Assembly: GCA_025457915.1 (NCBI GenBank)
Contig: JALOTL010000006.1
Location: 124,001 to 188,000, forward strand
DNA length: 64,000 bases
Reading direction: 5' to 3'
Source of the DNA: Spirochaetota bacterium
GTDB lineage: Bacteria > Spirochaetota > UBA4802 > UBA5550
The notes beneath the pieces were generated by a model. That model saw only the letters and a program-made list of their open reading frames with translations. It was not told the origin of the DNA and made no database searches. How positions within the stretch are numbered: the stretch's first letter is position 1; every line of letters begins with the position of its first letter. Shown one piece after another: positions 9,755 to 18,315 of this stretch. The translations under genes and the position numbers were made by a program.

Positions 9755-10868
9755 AAACGACATCATTAACAAAGCCCTTGAGATAGGCTTTGATGACATA
9801 GGATTCACCGGCGCTGAACCCTTCGAATGGCACCTCGAAATACTCGACTCAAGGTCAGATGATTACGACTGGGCAGAAAAAGCCGGCCTTAAACTGAGGG
9901 ACGGGACGGATCCGAAAAAAATAATGCCTTCGGCAAAATCCATCATCGTCCTCATTGATTCATACTTTAAAAAATCATTTCCCAGATCGCTTGAAGCAAA
10001 TTTCGGGAGATGCTATCTTGACGATGACAGGGTTACAAAGGACGGACTCGCCGTAAAAATCAAACAGCTGAGAAATTTTCTCAGGGAAAACGGCGTTGAT
10101 ACCAGGGTCCAGTTCAACCTGCCGCACAGGGCAGCGGCCGCCAGGGCCGGGCTCGGCAACTTCGGAAAAAACTGTCTTTTCTATTCAGCAAGGGCGGCAA
10201 AAAAAAGTTCATGGATCATACCGGTTACTATTATTGCGGACAGAGAATTTGAATCCGATGAACCGACCGCGGGCTTAGGATGCCCGGATTGGTGCCGAAA
10301 CGCATGCATTTCGGCATGCCCCACAAGAGCGCTAAGGGGTTCCTGCATCATGGACCCCCGGAAATGCATATCCTACATGTCCTATTTCGGCAGCGGCCTT
10401 ACCCCCATCGAATACAGGGAGGCAATGGGGCTCTATATTTACGGCTGCGACAGGTGCCAGAACGTATGTCCCAGAAACTCCGCATGGCTGGCCCTCGATC
10501 TTCCCGAGAACGAGAAGGTATCGGCCATGGCGGATGATTTCGGGTTGAGGAACCTCCTGCACATGGATGCTGATTTTTTCACCGCGAGAATATGGCCACG
10601 CATGTTTTATATCCCGCCCTCAGATATCTGGCGCTGGAAGATGAACGCCGCACGCGTCATGGGCAACAGCCTGGAACCGGCATTCATTGATGATCTTTAC
10701 AAAGCCGTTGAAGGCGATTACGACATCAGGGTAAAATGCATGTCGGCGTGGTCCCTTGGAAGAATAGGCGGTCAGAGGGCAAAAAAAATCCTGGAAATAC
10801 TTTCGAATGGAGGCGATGACATGCTCAAAAAGGAAGCCGCGCTCGCCCTGGAAAAAACCGGTTTATGA
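9744..10868 (+). CDS. QueG-like cobalamin/iron-sulfur reductase (variant epoxyqueuosine reductase family)
   Basis: 374 residues. Homology to QueG, which reduces epoxyqueuosine in tRNA with B12 and two [4Fe-4S] clusters, is clear from 'ARAGLGNFGKNCLF', 'CISACPTRAL', 'DPRKCISYMSYF' and 'YGCDRCQNVCPRN'. A HEAT-like segment closes the protein ('IRVKCMSAWSLGRIGG'). Two features differ from canonical QueG: the first cluster reads CX3CX3CX3CP instead of CX2CX2CX3CP, and the PVLER-type active-site segment is replaced by 'VQFNLPHRAAAARAGLG'. A paralogous reductase with another substrate is possible. It overlaps and probably depends on the TetR gene. Confidence 0.8.
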   Translation: MISKNDIINKALEIGFDDIGFTGAEPFEWHLEILDSRSDDYDWAEKAGLKLRDGTDPKKIMPSAKSIIVLIDSYFKKSFPRSLEANFGRCYLDDDRVTKDGLAVKIKQLRNFLRENGVDTRVQFNLPHRAAAARAGLGNFGKNCLFYSARAAKKSSWIIPVTIIADREFESDEPTAGLGCPDWCRNACISACPTRALRGSCIMDPRKCISYMSYFGSGLTPIEYREAMGLYIYGCDRCQNVCPRNSAWLALDLPENEKVSAMADDFGLRNLLHMDADFFTARIWPRMFYIPPSDIWRWKMNAARVMGNSLEPAFIDDLYKAVEGDYDIRVKCMSAWSLGRIGGQRAKKILEILSNGGDDMLKKEAALALEKTGL

Positions 10869-10893
10869 AATATTTTTGAAATTGAAAAATTCG

Positions 10894-11601
10894 TCAGGCG
10901 GTATTTATCTTTTTAAGGCAGTACTGACGGATGCAGCAGTTCCCGCAAAGGGGCTTGTTCTTGCAGACATCTTTTCCATGAACCACGATCAATGCATGAA
11001 ATTCATTGTAATCTGAAACATCCCCCCTGAACCTTCGATGAAAAACCTTCTGCACCTGGTGATAGTCCTCGCTAGCTTCGAAAAATCCGAGCCGTGAAAA
11101 AATTCTTTTCGTATAAGCGTCGACCACGAATATTTTCCTTTTGAGAGCATACAGGAGAATTGAGTCAGCTGTTTCAGGACCTATCCCTCTGACGGCAAGA
11201 AGCTCGTCCCTGAAATCTTCCTCCGGTCTTTCAGATATCCTTTTATATGAAAAGGAATAAGAAGAAAACCATTCGATAAAAGCTTTTATCTTGATGGCCT
11301 TCTGGTTGTAATAGCCCGATGACCTGATGAGCGAAGCAATTTTAGACCGGCGGGCCTTATGAATCTTCCTGGGGGTCAGCAGGCGGTTCCTTTTCAGATT
11401 TCCTATCGCAGTTTCAACGTTTTTCCATGCAACGTTCTGTGTGAGTATAGCGCCGATGCTTATTTCGAAAAAAGCCTTACCCGGGTCGGTATTCAAGGCA
11501 TGGTAGTCGCAGACGAAGGTTTTACCGTTGACAATGGGCCACCATCCCTGGCGGCCGTACTCTCCAAGAAAAATCCTGTAGATTTTCCCGAAGGATATCA
11601 T
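10894..11601 (-). CDS. Endonuclease-III-family DNA glycosylase (MagIII-like)
   Basis: 235 residues of the HhH-GPD superfamily. The hairpin 'VRGIGPETADSILLYAL' has Glu-Thr where bifunctional Nth has the catalytic Lys (GVGRKTA), while the catalytic Asp is kept in 'FVVDAYTKR'. That pattern suits a monofunctional glycosylase such as 3-methyladenine glycosylase MagIII. Four Cys near the end ('CKNKPLCGNCCIRQYC') form the expected [4Fe-4S] loop. The ATG overlaps the stop of the Lrp-like gene by four bases, so the two are translationally coupled. Confidence 0.85.
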   Translation of the reverse strand: MISFGKIYRIFLGEYGRQGWWPIVNGKTFVCDYHALNTDPGKAFFEISIGAILTQNVAWKNVETAIGNLKRNRLLTPRKIHKARRSKIASLIRSSGYYNQKAIKIKAFIEWFSSYSFSYKRISERPEEDFRDELLAVRGIGPETADSILLYALKRKIFVVDAYTKRIFSRLGFFEASEDYHQVQKVFHRRFRGDVSDYNEFHALIVVHGKDVCKNKPLCGNCCIRQYCLKKINTA

Positions 11602-12104
11602 AGCGTGATTGGGAGGCGCTTGGAATCGTAAAGGTCGACGAGAATTACCCCGTCCTCCTTGTATTTTTTGAGCATGAAATGTGATACGGTAGACTGTACG
11701 CCCTTGATGGTTGCGAGCTTTTCTGATACGAACAGGGCTACCTCCCTCAATGTTTCACCCTCGACAAGAACCAGCAGGTCGTATCCGCCTGAAAGGAGCG
11801 TCACGGATGTGACTTCCGGGAATTTATATATGGATTCTGCAACGGCATCGAACCCCACCTTCCTTTCAGGAATAACTTTTACCTCTATCAGGGCCTTCAC
11901 GTCGTGCATCCTTATCCTCTGCCAGTTCACGTTCGTCCTGTATCCGAGTATAATCCTGTCATTCTCGAATTTTTGAATCATTTTCTTCACGGTGCTTTCC
12001 GGAACATTCAGCTGCCGGGATATTTCATCCGGCGTAACCTTTCCATTGCCGGCAAGAATTTCAAGTATCCTTTCCCCGGTTTTATCGACTTTGTATGGCT
12101 TCAT
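11598..12104 (-). CDS. Lrp/AsnC-family transcriptional regulator
   Basis: 168 residues from the ATG at 12104, selected because GGAGGG sits seven bases upstream and the ATG overlaps the preceding stop (ATGA). The N-terminal winged HTH ('DEISRQLNVPESTVKKMIQKF') is followed by a RAM/AsnC effector domain ('ALIEVKVIPERKVGFDAVAE', 'VTLLSGGYDLLVLVEG'). The spacing and the C-terminal domain resemble the Lrp-like regulators found beside aminotransferases. It lies between an RmlD-like reductase gene and a glycosylase gene, with overlaps on both sides. Target unknown. Confidence 0.9.
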   Translation of the reverse strand: MKPYKVDKTGERILEILAGNGKVTPDEISRQLNVPESTVKKMIQKFENDRIILGYRTNVNWQRIRMHDVKALIEVKVIPERKVGFDAVAESIYKFPEVTSVTLLSGGYDLLVLVEGETLREVALFVSEKLATIKGVQSTVSHFMLKKYKEDGVILVDLYDSKRLPITL

Positions 12105-12979
12105 TGGCATCCCTCCGACACACATTCTATCGTGATTTTATCAAGATTATTCTCTATGAATTTTTCCAGCGCCTGTCTCCATCCGGTAATTCTTGAGCCG
12201 GCAGTGTTTTCAAATTTCGCCGGATCGATTGAAGCATTCATCGGCCTGTCGGCCGGCGATAGAAATTCCTTTTGATCAAGCTCCCTGACCGCAGAGGTCA
12301 GTGCCTTTCCCGAAAGCCTCGAGTATATATCAACTACAGAATCGACAAAATTCACGGGTGATGTCAAGCCAGTATTGGAAAAAAAGAACAGTCCCCTGCT
12401 TCTATTTTCCGCAAGCCTTATTACGGCGTCAGCCACGTCATCCGGACTGGCTGGGCTGATGACTGCGCCGGATATGACTTCCAGGGAATCGTTTGTCCTG
12501 TTAATAAACCCGAGGCCATGGAAAAAATTTTCATCATAACAATCCCCTATTCTGAGGATTGCATGATCGCACCCTGATTCAGCGATCAAATTTTCCCCGA
12601 GCAGTTTCGAGTCCCCGTACGCGGATATCGGGACCATTTCATCCTCCTCTCGATAAGGCCCGGATTTGCGCCCGCCGCATGAATACGCACTCCCCAGGCT
12701 GATAAGAAACGCTCCTGAGTTTTTGCAGCAGGAGGCAAGTGCGCCAGGGAATAAAGCGTTTACGCGATAAGCCTCGGACCTGAATCTTTCCGCATCGTCG
12801 ATAAGGCCGAAATCCATGCAATTTATGACTGTATCCGGATTATTTTCGCTGAAAATATGCTTTAAATAATCCGGATCGGACAATTTTATCGAATCCTCGA
12901 TCCGGAAATGGAGACATCCAGAAACGTTTCTCGCGGCGACTAGTTCCGCGATCTTGTTATTACCGATTAAAAGTTTCAT
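12101..12979 (-). CDS. RmlD-like NAD(P)-dependent sugar reductase/epimerase
   Basis: 292 residues, about the size of dTDP-4-dehydrorhamnose reductase. The fold is an extended SDR: the start 'KLLIGNNKIAELVAAR' is a degenerate nucleotide-binding strand without the usual GxxGxxG. 'NPDTVINCMDFGLIDDAERF' and 'AYRVNALFPGALASCCKNSG' match the RmlD pattern (P-D-x-V-I-N-x-A; N-x-x-A/F-P-x-x-L-A). The catalytic YxxxK is 'YGDSKLLGENLI'. A role in a surface sugar pathway is likely but the substrate is not known. It is the first gene of a three-gene overlapping operon. Confidence 0.8.
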   Translation of the reverse strand: MKLLIGNNKIAELVAARNVSGCLHFRIEDSIKLSDPDYLKHIFSENNPDTVINCMDFGLIDDAERFRSEAYRVNALFPGALASCCKNSGAFLISLGSAYSCGGRKSGPYREEDEMVPISAYGDSKLLGENLIAESGCDHAILRIGDCYDENFFHGLGFINRTNDSLEVISGAVISPASPDDVADAVIRLAENRSRGLFFFSNTGLTSPVNFVDSVVDIYSRLSGKALTSAVRELDQKEFLSPADRPMNASIDPAKFENTAGSRITGWRQALEKFIENNLDKITIECVSEGCQ

Positions 12980-13289
12980 TTTATCCGGTCCTTCGCCATG
13001 GATTATTCAGGAAAATAACTATCGCCGGGACTGTTAAATATCCATATCTTACCCGAGCTACAACTGTAATCATTTAAACCCTTACTGGTTTTAAATATAT
13101 GACAGGTACCCGTGATTATTATTCTGATGGTATGTTTTTTGACGGAAAGATCAAACGAAAAAAAATTATCTGTAGATGGAATATGAATAAATTATACTCC
13201 AATGAATTAAGAATTCAAAGCATTTGCCGGTAACTGGAAATATGGACCTGCTGTTCCCGGGATGGGTTATCCGGAACCGTTAAACCCTG
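12980..13289. other. Gene-free stretch between the RmlD-like and tatA genes
   Basis: About 310 bases, AT-rich, with no convincing reading frame on either strand. It should contain the promoter of the RmlD-like operon, which reads leftwards, and the end of the tatA transcript. I see no strong promoter or terminator; a small TTTAAA...TTTAAA dyad near 13074-13097 is the only local symmetry. Confidence 0.5.
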
Positions 13290-13463
13290 TCAGCTCTTGT
13301 TTTTTTTGTCCTCTTCGGAATCCTCTCCTGAAATGGACTTTTTGAATTCCCTTATTCCCCCGCCAATATCCTTTGCTATCTTGGGTATTTTCCCGGCCCC
13401 AAAAAGCACGAGAATAATAAGAAAAATGATAACAAGTTCTCCTAAACCCAATCCACCAAGCAT
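13290..13463 (-). CDS. tatA: Twin-arginine translocase subunit TatA/TatE
   Basis: 57 residues, read on the minus strand from the ATG at 13461-13463 to TGA at 13290-13292. The sequence opens 'MLGGLGLGELVIIFLIILVL', then 'FGAGKIPKIAKDIGGGIREF', ending in a charged tail. This is the TatA/B pattern: one transmembrane helix, the conserved FG hinge, the P in KxPxxA and an amphipathic helix. A GGAGG site lies upstream. It forms the pore-like component of folded-protein export; no tatC is in the window, so TatC must be elsewhere. Confidence 0.9.
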   Translation of the reverse strand: MLGGLGLGELVIIFLIILVLFGAGKIPKIAKDIGGGIREFKKSISGEDSEEDKKNKS

Positions 13464-13559
13464 ATCCAGCCTCCTATCCTATGAGGGTTCTATGATTTTT
13501 TAAACCGGGCTTTTGTCAAATTAAATTTAAGGAATGAAAAAAATAAAAATCCTGCCGTT

Positions 13560-15284
13560 TTATACCGCCGGGGTGAACCTTATGATCTTTTCGTTGGAAT
13601 CCTCGTAATACTTTACGTTGTCGATGACGGAATCTATCTTCTTAATGCTTTTTTTGATGTTGATTAACGTCCCGGGATACGCCTTGTTTTTGATGATGAT
13701 TACGGGTTCCCTCTCCAATCTCAGTTTATTCTGCACTTCCTTGCTATTTTCTACCAGCTGTTTGAGTTCCTTGTTGCTGTTTGAGAGTTCTTTTAACAGC
13801 AGAAGACAGCTCTTTTTTTTCATCGACGGGAGCCTGGAAATGTATTCCTTGGGATTTTCGAAAACAGCCTCGCCGAAATTCACCTTGAGCTTTCTCATTA
13901 TTTCCGCAATCACCGCTCTCCAGTTGGATATGTCCTTCTGGAGAATCTCCAGTTCCTTTTCGATAAACAGGTTCCTGCCGACATTCAGGGATGTTTCCGT
14001 TTCATTTATGGCGCCGGACACGTTGACGATTATCTCGTACAGGGCCGTGGCTTTCCCGCCAATGATCTTTCCATGTTTCGCGACAACGGTTATTTTGTTG
14101 TTCGAAAAAACATTGCTGTTTATTATGGAGTCTTCAATGGTGATCTCATCATTGGCTTCGACATTGGCGTTGAGAAGATATCTTGCCGTGACCCTGCCTC
14201 CTGAAATCACTTTTGAAGATCCCTTGCCCGCAATGCCCATTTTAACCGTGACGTCGCCGTCTGCGTGGATATAGGAGTCATCCACGTTTTTTTCGATTAT
14301 TATAGCTCCCTTGGCCCTGACCGAAAAGCCCGGCAGTACGGATCCGTTTATCTGCACCGATCCGTTGAAATCAATATTCCCCGTATCGTAATTTACATCG
14401 CCGTTTATTACGACTACCGGAAGAACGGATACTATCCTTTTTTCTATGCTTAAACATCCGTCGATCGCGGAAATATATATGGATGGATTATGGCCGGACT
14501 GCACTATGTTCTGTCCGAGCCTGAATCCGTCATGCTCCACAAGCTGCGCCGGCATCTTGTTGCCGTAAATATCATAGCCGTCAACCAGCTTGACTTCGGT
14601 AACTTTTTCCAGAATCTCCTGGTTCTTGATAACCTGGATTATGGAACCTGTCTCCTTGAAATCTATGCTGCCGTCAGAAAGTATTTCACCGGCTTTTTTT
14701 GTAATATCGAGAAGCGGTAGAAAATATTCCTCGTGTCCGTTGACCGGCTCCCTTCCCTGCGCGACCAGTATCCTTGCAACCCCGGGCTTTTCCTGACTGT
14801 ATTTTACCAGCTGTTCCTCAATCTTTGCCTGGCCAAGTCCGGAAAGGATCTTGAATTCGTGCATGGCTTCCTGTATGTCGCCATATGAAGGAAGCCTCCC
14901 GCTTTTGGTAGGGTGAATTGTGTAATACGCCTTGAATTTATCCCTTGTAGCACTCAGGGGCGAAAGCCATCTTAGCCTGTCTCCCTCGAGTACTATGAAA
15001 CCGAAATCAGCGGCCTTGTAAGCGTTTATTGTTTCATCGTAGTATATTCCGCTGTCCGCCTTGATTGGCCTGTAATCCAGCACGTTGTAATATTCATAGC
15101 CCTGATCGATCTTTGATGGTATCTCGTCTGCGTTCTCGATATCTATGACCCTGGCAACAATCTCGGATGTATAAGCAAAGTTGTACTGTGAAGATAAAAC
15201 CATTTTTTTTTCACCGTTATCAAGAACCTTCTCAACGAAAATCCTTTTAACGTTTGGGTCGAAATATGTGATGATTTTTTTCAT
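13560..15284 (-). CDS. FapA-family (DUF342) protein
   Basis: 574 residues. The central part (about 225-450) is the DUF342/FapA right-handed beta-helix, seen as many short repeats such as 'VVVINGDVNYDTGNIDFNGS', 'VQINGSVLPGFSVRAKGAI', 'ISGGRVTARYLLNANVEAND' and 'IINSNVFSNNKI', ending in 'GKIIGGKATALYEIIVNVSG'. A coiled coil of roughly 100 residues follows. The N-terminal 200 residues have no function I can name. Proteins of this family are common in spirochaetes, Vibrio and Firmicutes; their role (polymer interaction or regulation) is poorly known. A 228-base AT-rich gap precedes it and must hold its promoter. Confidence 0.85.
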   Translation of the reverse strand: MKKIITYFDPNVKRIFVEKVLDNGEKKMVLSSQYNFAYTSEIVARVIDIENADEIPSKIDQGYEYYNVLDYRPIKADSGIYYDETINAYKAADFGFIVLEGDRLRWLSPLSATRDKFKAYYTIHPTKSGRLPSYGDIQEAMHEFKILSGLGQAKIEEQLVKYSQEKPGVARILVAQGREPVNGHEEYFLPLLDITKKAGEILSDGSIDFKETGSIIQVIKNQEILEKVTEVKLVDGYDIYGNKMPAQLVEHDGFRLGQNIVQSGHNPSIYISAIDGCLSIEKRIVSVLPVVVINGDVNYDTGNIDFNGSVQINGSVLPGFSVRAKGAIIIEKNVDDSYIHADGDVTVKMGIAGKGSSKVISGGRVTARYLLNANVEANDEITIEDSIINSNVFSNNKITVVAKHGKIIGGKATALYEIIVNVSGAINETETSLNVGRNLFIEKELEILQKDISNWRAVIAEIMRKLKVNFGEAVFENPKEYISRLPSMKKKSCLLLLKELSNSNKELKQLVENSKEVQNKLRLEREPVIIIKNKAYPGTLINIKKSIKKIDSVIDNVKYYEDSNEKIIRFTPAV

Positions 15285-15512
15285 CTTGCCGAATCAGGTC
15301 TTTTTTTAATTTGTAGACTTAAATCAAAAATATTACATAAAACAAAAAAATGAACAATTTTCAATATTCGATAATATATAAATATATATTCCTGTTATTG
15401 AATATTAAAAATAATCAATTTTAAAGATTTATTATTATTAATTGTCGTAAAAAAGCAAATAAAAATTAATATAAAGAAATAATTAAAAATTATTTAATAA
15501 AATTAACTTTTG

Positions 15513-15755
15513 TTAAAAAAAAACAGTTCTTTCCAGATCATAAATCTGAAATTCAAGACCGCTTTGTATAAGCAGGGCCTGAATAGATGCTTTTAAATCT
15601 GGAGAAAATCTTATGCATACGCCGCAATCGGAACTGATATCCCTGGGGATCGGAATCAATTTTATGGGCAAATGGTGTTTCTTTAAAATTCCTTCAGCCA
15701 TCATAACATGATTTACGGATTTGAAAACCGCTATACGGAATGATTCTGTGGTCAT
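15513..15755 (-). CDS. DUF3343 protein
   Basis: 80 residues. 'IAVFKSVNHVMMAEGILKKH' and 'LIPIPRDISSDCGVCIRFSP' are the DUF3343 hallmarks, including the conserved Cys in the SSxCG motif. These small proteins often occur beside YedF and cysteine-desulfurase genes in bacteria that use selenium, and are thought to carry sulfur or selenium; that role is established by context rather than biochemistry. The ATG overlaps the stop of yedF by four bases. Confidence 0.88.
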   Translation of the reverse strand: MTTESFRIAVFKSVNHVMMAEGILKKHHLPIKLIPIPRDISSDCGVCIRFSPDLKASIQALLIQSGLEFQIYDLERTVFF

Positions 15756-16339
15756 GTGGTGATGATTTTACCGGCAGCCAGGAGTGTTTCAGTAATATCG
15801 TATGTATTTGAAACTGTACCGGACTCTATTTCATTCTTAACATTAAAATAATTAAGACAGGTTGCGCAAACCAGGATTCTAACTCCTGATTTCTCAAGTG
15901 CGGCAAGATCTTCAATTAATTCTGATCTTCCGACGGTAAGCTTTCCTCCCGTATTGAAAAAAATCATTGCATCCGGCCTGTTTGCAGATTCGGACAGGGT
16001 ATTCAAAAAGCTCCTGATCAGGATGCATATCGGTTCATCATCGCCCCTGCCCATTTTAATTTCAGACAGGATTAAAACGCTGTCTCCTTCCGGTTTAATG
16101 ATGCCGATATCAGCACCGGATCTGGACATGGCTTCACCGGATGTTTTTATTTTGAAATAAATACCGTCTTTTTTTTTGACTTCTTTGACCGCGCATTGCT
16201 GTGAATGAACAAACCGTCCGACGTTTTCATATGGGGCTCCATCATCCACAACAAGTAATAATTCATCATTACTTTTCAGTGCTTTTTTTGTTTTAATGTC
16301 CGGGTCAGGGCATGGCCCTCGAGTGTCAACGGTGATCAT
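15752..16339 (-). CDS. yedF: YedF-type sulfurtransferase-like selenium-metabolism protein
   Basis: 195 residues from ATG 16339; an in-frame GTG at 16348 is the alternative. An N-terminal TusA/SirA-like domain (about 1-70) starts 'ITVDTRGPCPDPDIKTKKAL', with the persulfide Cys in a CPxP motif that is slightly shorter than usual. The C-terminal DsrE-like domain ('AMIFFNTGGKLTVGRSELIE', 'ILVCATCLNYFNVKNEIESG') fits the YedF architecture. It lies between a ferredoxin gene and a DUF3343 gene on the same strand. No selA, selB or selD is visible here. Confidence 0.9.
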   Translation of the reverse strand: MITVDTRGPCPDPDIKTKKALKSNDELLLVVDDGAPYENVGRFVHSQQCAVKEVKKKDGIYFKIKTSGEAMSRSGADIGIIKPEGDSVLILSEIKMGRGDDEPICILIRSFLNTLSESANRPDAMIFFNTGGKLTVGRSELIEDLAALEKSGVRILVCATCLNYFNVKNEIESGTVSNTYDITETLLAAGKIITT

Positions 16340-16443
16340 GGATATCACTCACTCCGGGGTTTTTATAAAAAAAGATATTCCGTTCGGATAAATTCATAAT
16401 TAATTATTCTTATAATTTTTTTTGTTAATAAATTAAAAACATG

Positions 16444-16647
16444 TCAAGATATAATTACAGGATACCTGTCATTTATGCTCACCATTGCGCCTCTCGGACA
16501 ACTTATGACGCAAAGACCGCAATCGATGCATTTTTCTCGGTCAATTTCAGGTTTTACAGTGCCATTTTGAATAATAGCACCGACAGGGCATTCTGAAACA
16601 AGCGGGCACCTGTGATTTGCAGGACAACTTTCAGTGATATTTATCAT
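16444..16647 (-). CDS. Two-cluster 4Fe-4S ferredoxin
   Basis: 67 residues; ATG at 16647 has GGAGG five bases upstream, so the longer frame from 16659 is rejected. One canonical cluster motif is 'CIDCGLCVISCPRGAM' (CX2CX2CX3CP). The other side has 'CPANHRCPLVSECPVGAI', with wider spacing and a His, as in ferredoxin-like proteins of anaerobes. It is probably a small electron carrier for the downstream yedF/DUF3343 pair or an unseen partner. Confidence 0.9.
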   Translation of the reverse strand: MINITESCPANHRCPLVSECPVGAIIQNGTVKPEIDREKCIDCGLCVISCPRGAMVSINDRYPVIIS

Positions 16648-17021
16648 AAGAACCTCCAAATATTTAAATATTTTATATAATACTTAAATATTATAAATCT
16701 GTCAATCTTTTCATACTAGTAAACCTCAATAAGTAATTTTTTTTGCCGATTCTTATTAATCATCCATTTTTAAATCAGCATTCGCAACATCCTCTTCGTC
16801 GATGCCCACCTTTAGTCTCGGAATCAGTGCATTCATGCACGTCAGGCAGAACATCTGAAAATATCATGAGTTGTGATTATAATACCCGGAGAACTCCCGT
16901 TTTTTTAATGTTATTCATAATGAATTCAGATTATAAATGGAGCACCCTCCGGAAAAATTCTTGATATCCGGCCATATCGTCAGTATTGATTATTGATATC
17001 ATCCGCAGCATGAAAGGTAAA
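16648..17021. other. Intergenic stretch with one doubtful Cys-rich micro-ORF
   Basis: About 370 bases separate the divergent ferredoxin and GH18 genes, so promoters for both should lie here. On the minus strand, 16775-16867 could encode 30 residues ending 'GGHRRRGCCEC'. The same frame continues upstream through a TAA to another ATG at 16918. No ribosome site precedes the 16867 ATG. I do not call a gene. Confidence 0.4.
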
Positions 17022-17954
17022 ATGAAAAAAATTATATTATTGATGCTCATACCGGTTTTATGTTTTCCTGATGATGGTCGTTTAAAAAAATGGGGATATC
17101 TCCTGCATTCCGCCGCTATCGACAGCCGCATGATTGAAAATAAATTAACCAGTTATTCTGTAATATCATCTACCGGATTCAAAATCAATACAAACGGCTC
17201 GATCGTCATTCATGGAAATATATTTTCCCGGAAATTAATGAGAGATGTAAAAATAAACCGCGTATTTTATCCTCTGATAACTTTTACAGACGTCCGCGCC
17301 GGGAAACAGGTTCTGGAACGTGAAGATTTGAGGCAAAATGCTGCAAATGGCATAAGGGAACTGCTTGATAAAAATAATTTTACCGGGGTGCACCTTGATT
17401 TTGAATATATTCCGCCTTCATATTCACAGAAGCTGGCAGAATTTCTCAAACACTTGAGAAAGGTAATCGGGAATAAAAAAATTACGATGGCGGTTTTTCC
17501 ATCGGTTGATTTTCCGGAAAAATTGTCCGGTTTTCACGATTTGAAAGCCATTTCACCTCATCTCGATGAGATCGTCATCATGTGTTATGATCTACACAGG
17601 TCAGATACAGGTCCCGGGCCCATTACCGATCCTGAATGGACGAGAAAAAATATAAAAGCGGCCTTGAAATTCATTAAACCGGAAAAAATCTGGCTTGGGG
17701 TGCCTTCATATGGATATATCTGGACGGACGGAAAAAAAGGAGTTCCCATATCCGCAAAAAAGGGGATTGAAATGGCCAGGACAAGAGGCTATATAAGGCA
17801 CGCCTCAGGCAATGTTATGGTCCAATATTCCGAAGAAGGAAAGGAATATACCATATTTTTTTCCGACAGGCACATGAGATCGATTCTCGAAAAAATTGCG
17901 GGGGAATTCAATCTGGCCGGTACGGCGCTATGGAGGATAGGCCTGGAGGAATGA
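17022..17954 (+). CDS. Secreted glycoside hydrolase family 18 protein (YaaH-like)
   Basis: 310 residues from ATG 17022, with AAGG just upstream and a clean signal peptide ('MKKIILLMLIPVLCF' then 'PDDG'). The active-site strand is 'GVHLDFEYIPPS', the DxxDxDxE region with the catalytic Glu retained. Other GH18 strands are 'ITMAVFPSVDF', 'IVIMCYDLH' and 'IWLGVPSYGYIW'. The C-terminus 'MRSILEKIAGEFNLAGTALW' is typical of the spore-germination/YaaH branch. Expected substrate is an envelope or environmental GlcNAc polymer, including peptidoglycan; it should act in the periplasm. Confidence 0.88.
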   Translation: MKKIILLMLIPVLCFPDDGRLKKWGYLLHSAAIDSRMIENKLTSYSVISSTGFKINTNGSIVIHGNIFSRKLMRDVKINRVFYPLITFTDVRAGKQVLEREDLRQNAANGIRELLDKNNFTGVHLDFEYIPPSYSQKLAEFLKHLRKVIGNKKITMAVFPSVDFPEKLSGFHDLKAISPHLDEIVIMCYDLHRSDTGPGPITDPEWTRKNIKAALKFIKPEKIWLGVPSYGYIWTDGKKGVPISAKKGIEMARTRGYIRHASGNVMVQYSEEGKEYTIFFSDRHMRSILEKIAGEFNLAGTALWRIGLEE

Positions 17955-18049
17955 CAGGAAAAGTATTAAGGTAATATGACATAAATCCGATAAATAAAAT
18001 GAGACATAAAGGTAAATGTCGGGCGCGAAGAAAACCAGCTGGAGGATCT

Positions 18050-18274
18050 ATGGCCAAGACTAAAAATAAAAAAAGCAATTTCAGGGATCTCCTCAGAAAA
18101 TATTTGGACATCAAAGGACTCGATATCATCATAGTGACAGAAGATGGACGGGAAATAGAGCTCAACAAGAACAGGCTTTTAGTTGACGATGAAATAGTGA
18201 CATTCGACAAAAAAAACGAGGAAAAAAGAATTCCATTATCCCAGATAAGATCCGTAGACATGTACGCCGCATAA
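18050..18274 (+). CDS. Small conserved-looking hypothetical protein
   Basis: 74 residues from ATG 18050, with GGAGG at 18041-18045; the in-frame start at 17999 is too long. A Lys-rich N-terminus ('MAKTKNKKS') leads into a compact, probably all-beta segment ('LDIIIVTEDGREIELN', 'DDEIVTFDKKNEEKRIPLSQI'). This could be an SH3-like or Sm-like barrel, but I cannot name the family. It follows the GH18 gene by 95 bases. An inverted repeat that may end its transcript starts about 40 bases after the stop. Confidence 0.7.
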   Translation: MAKTKNKKSNFRDLLRKYLDIKGLDIIIVTEDGREIELNKNRLLVDDEIVTFDKKNEEKRIPLSQIRSVDMYAA

Positions 18275-18315
18275 CCCGGGAGGCTGTTCCACTCACCCGG
18301 TCATTCCTCACCTTG

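Noticed and set aside
13297-13503. 68-codon plus-strand frame at the TatA locus
   Set aside because: It is the antisense shadow of the well-supported tatA gene.
16775-16867. Reading the micro-ORF's TGA end as selenocysteine
   Set aside because: The following sequence has no hairpin and quickly reaches further stops; no homologous family is known to me.
16743-16964. 73-codon plus-strand frame between the ferredoxin and GH18 genes
   Set aside because: No family motif or ribosome site; it overlaps the likely promoter region of the divergent genes.
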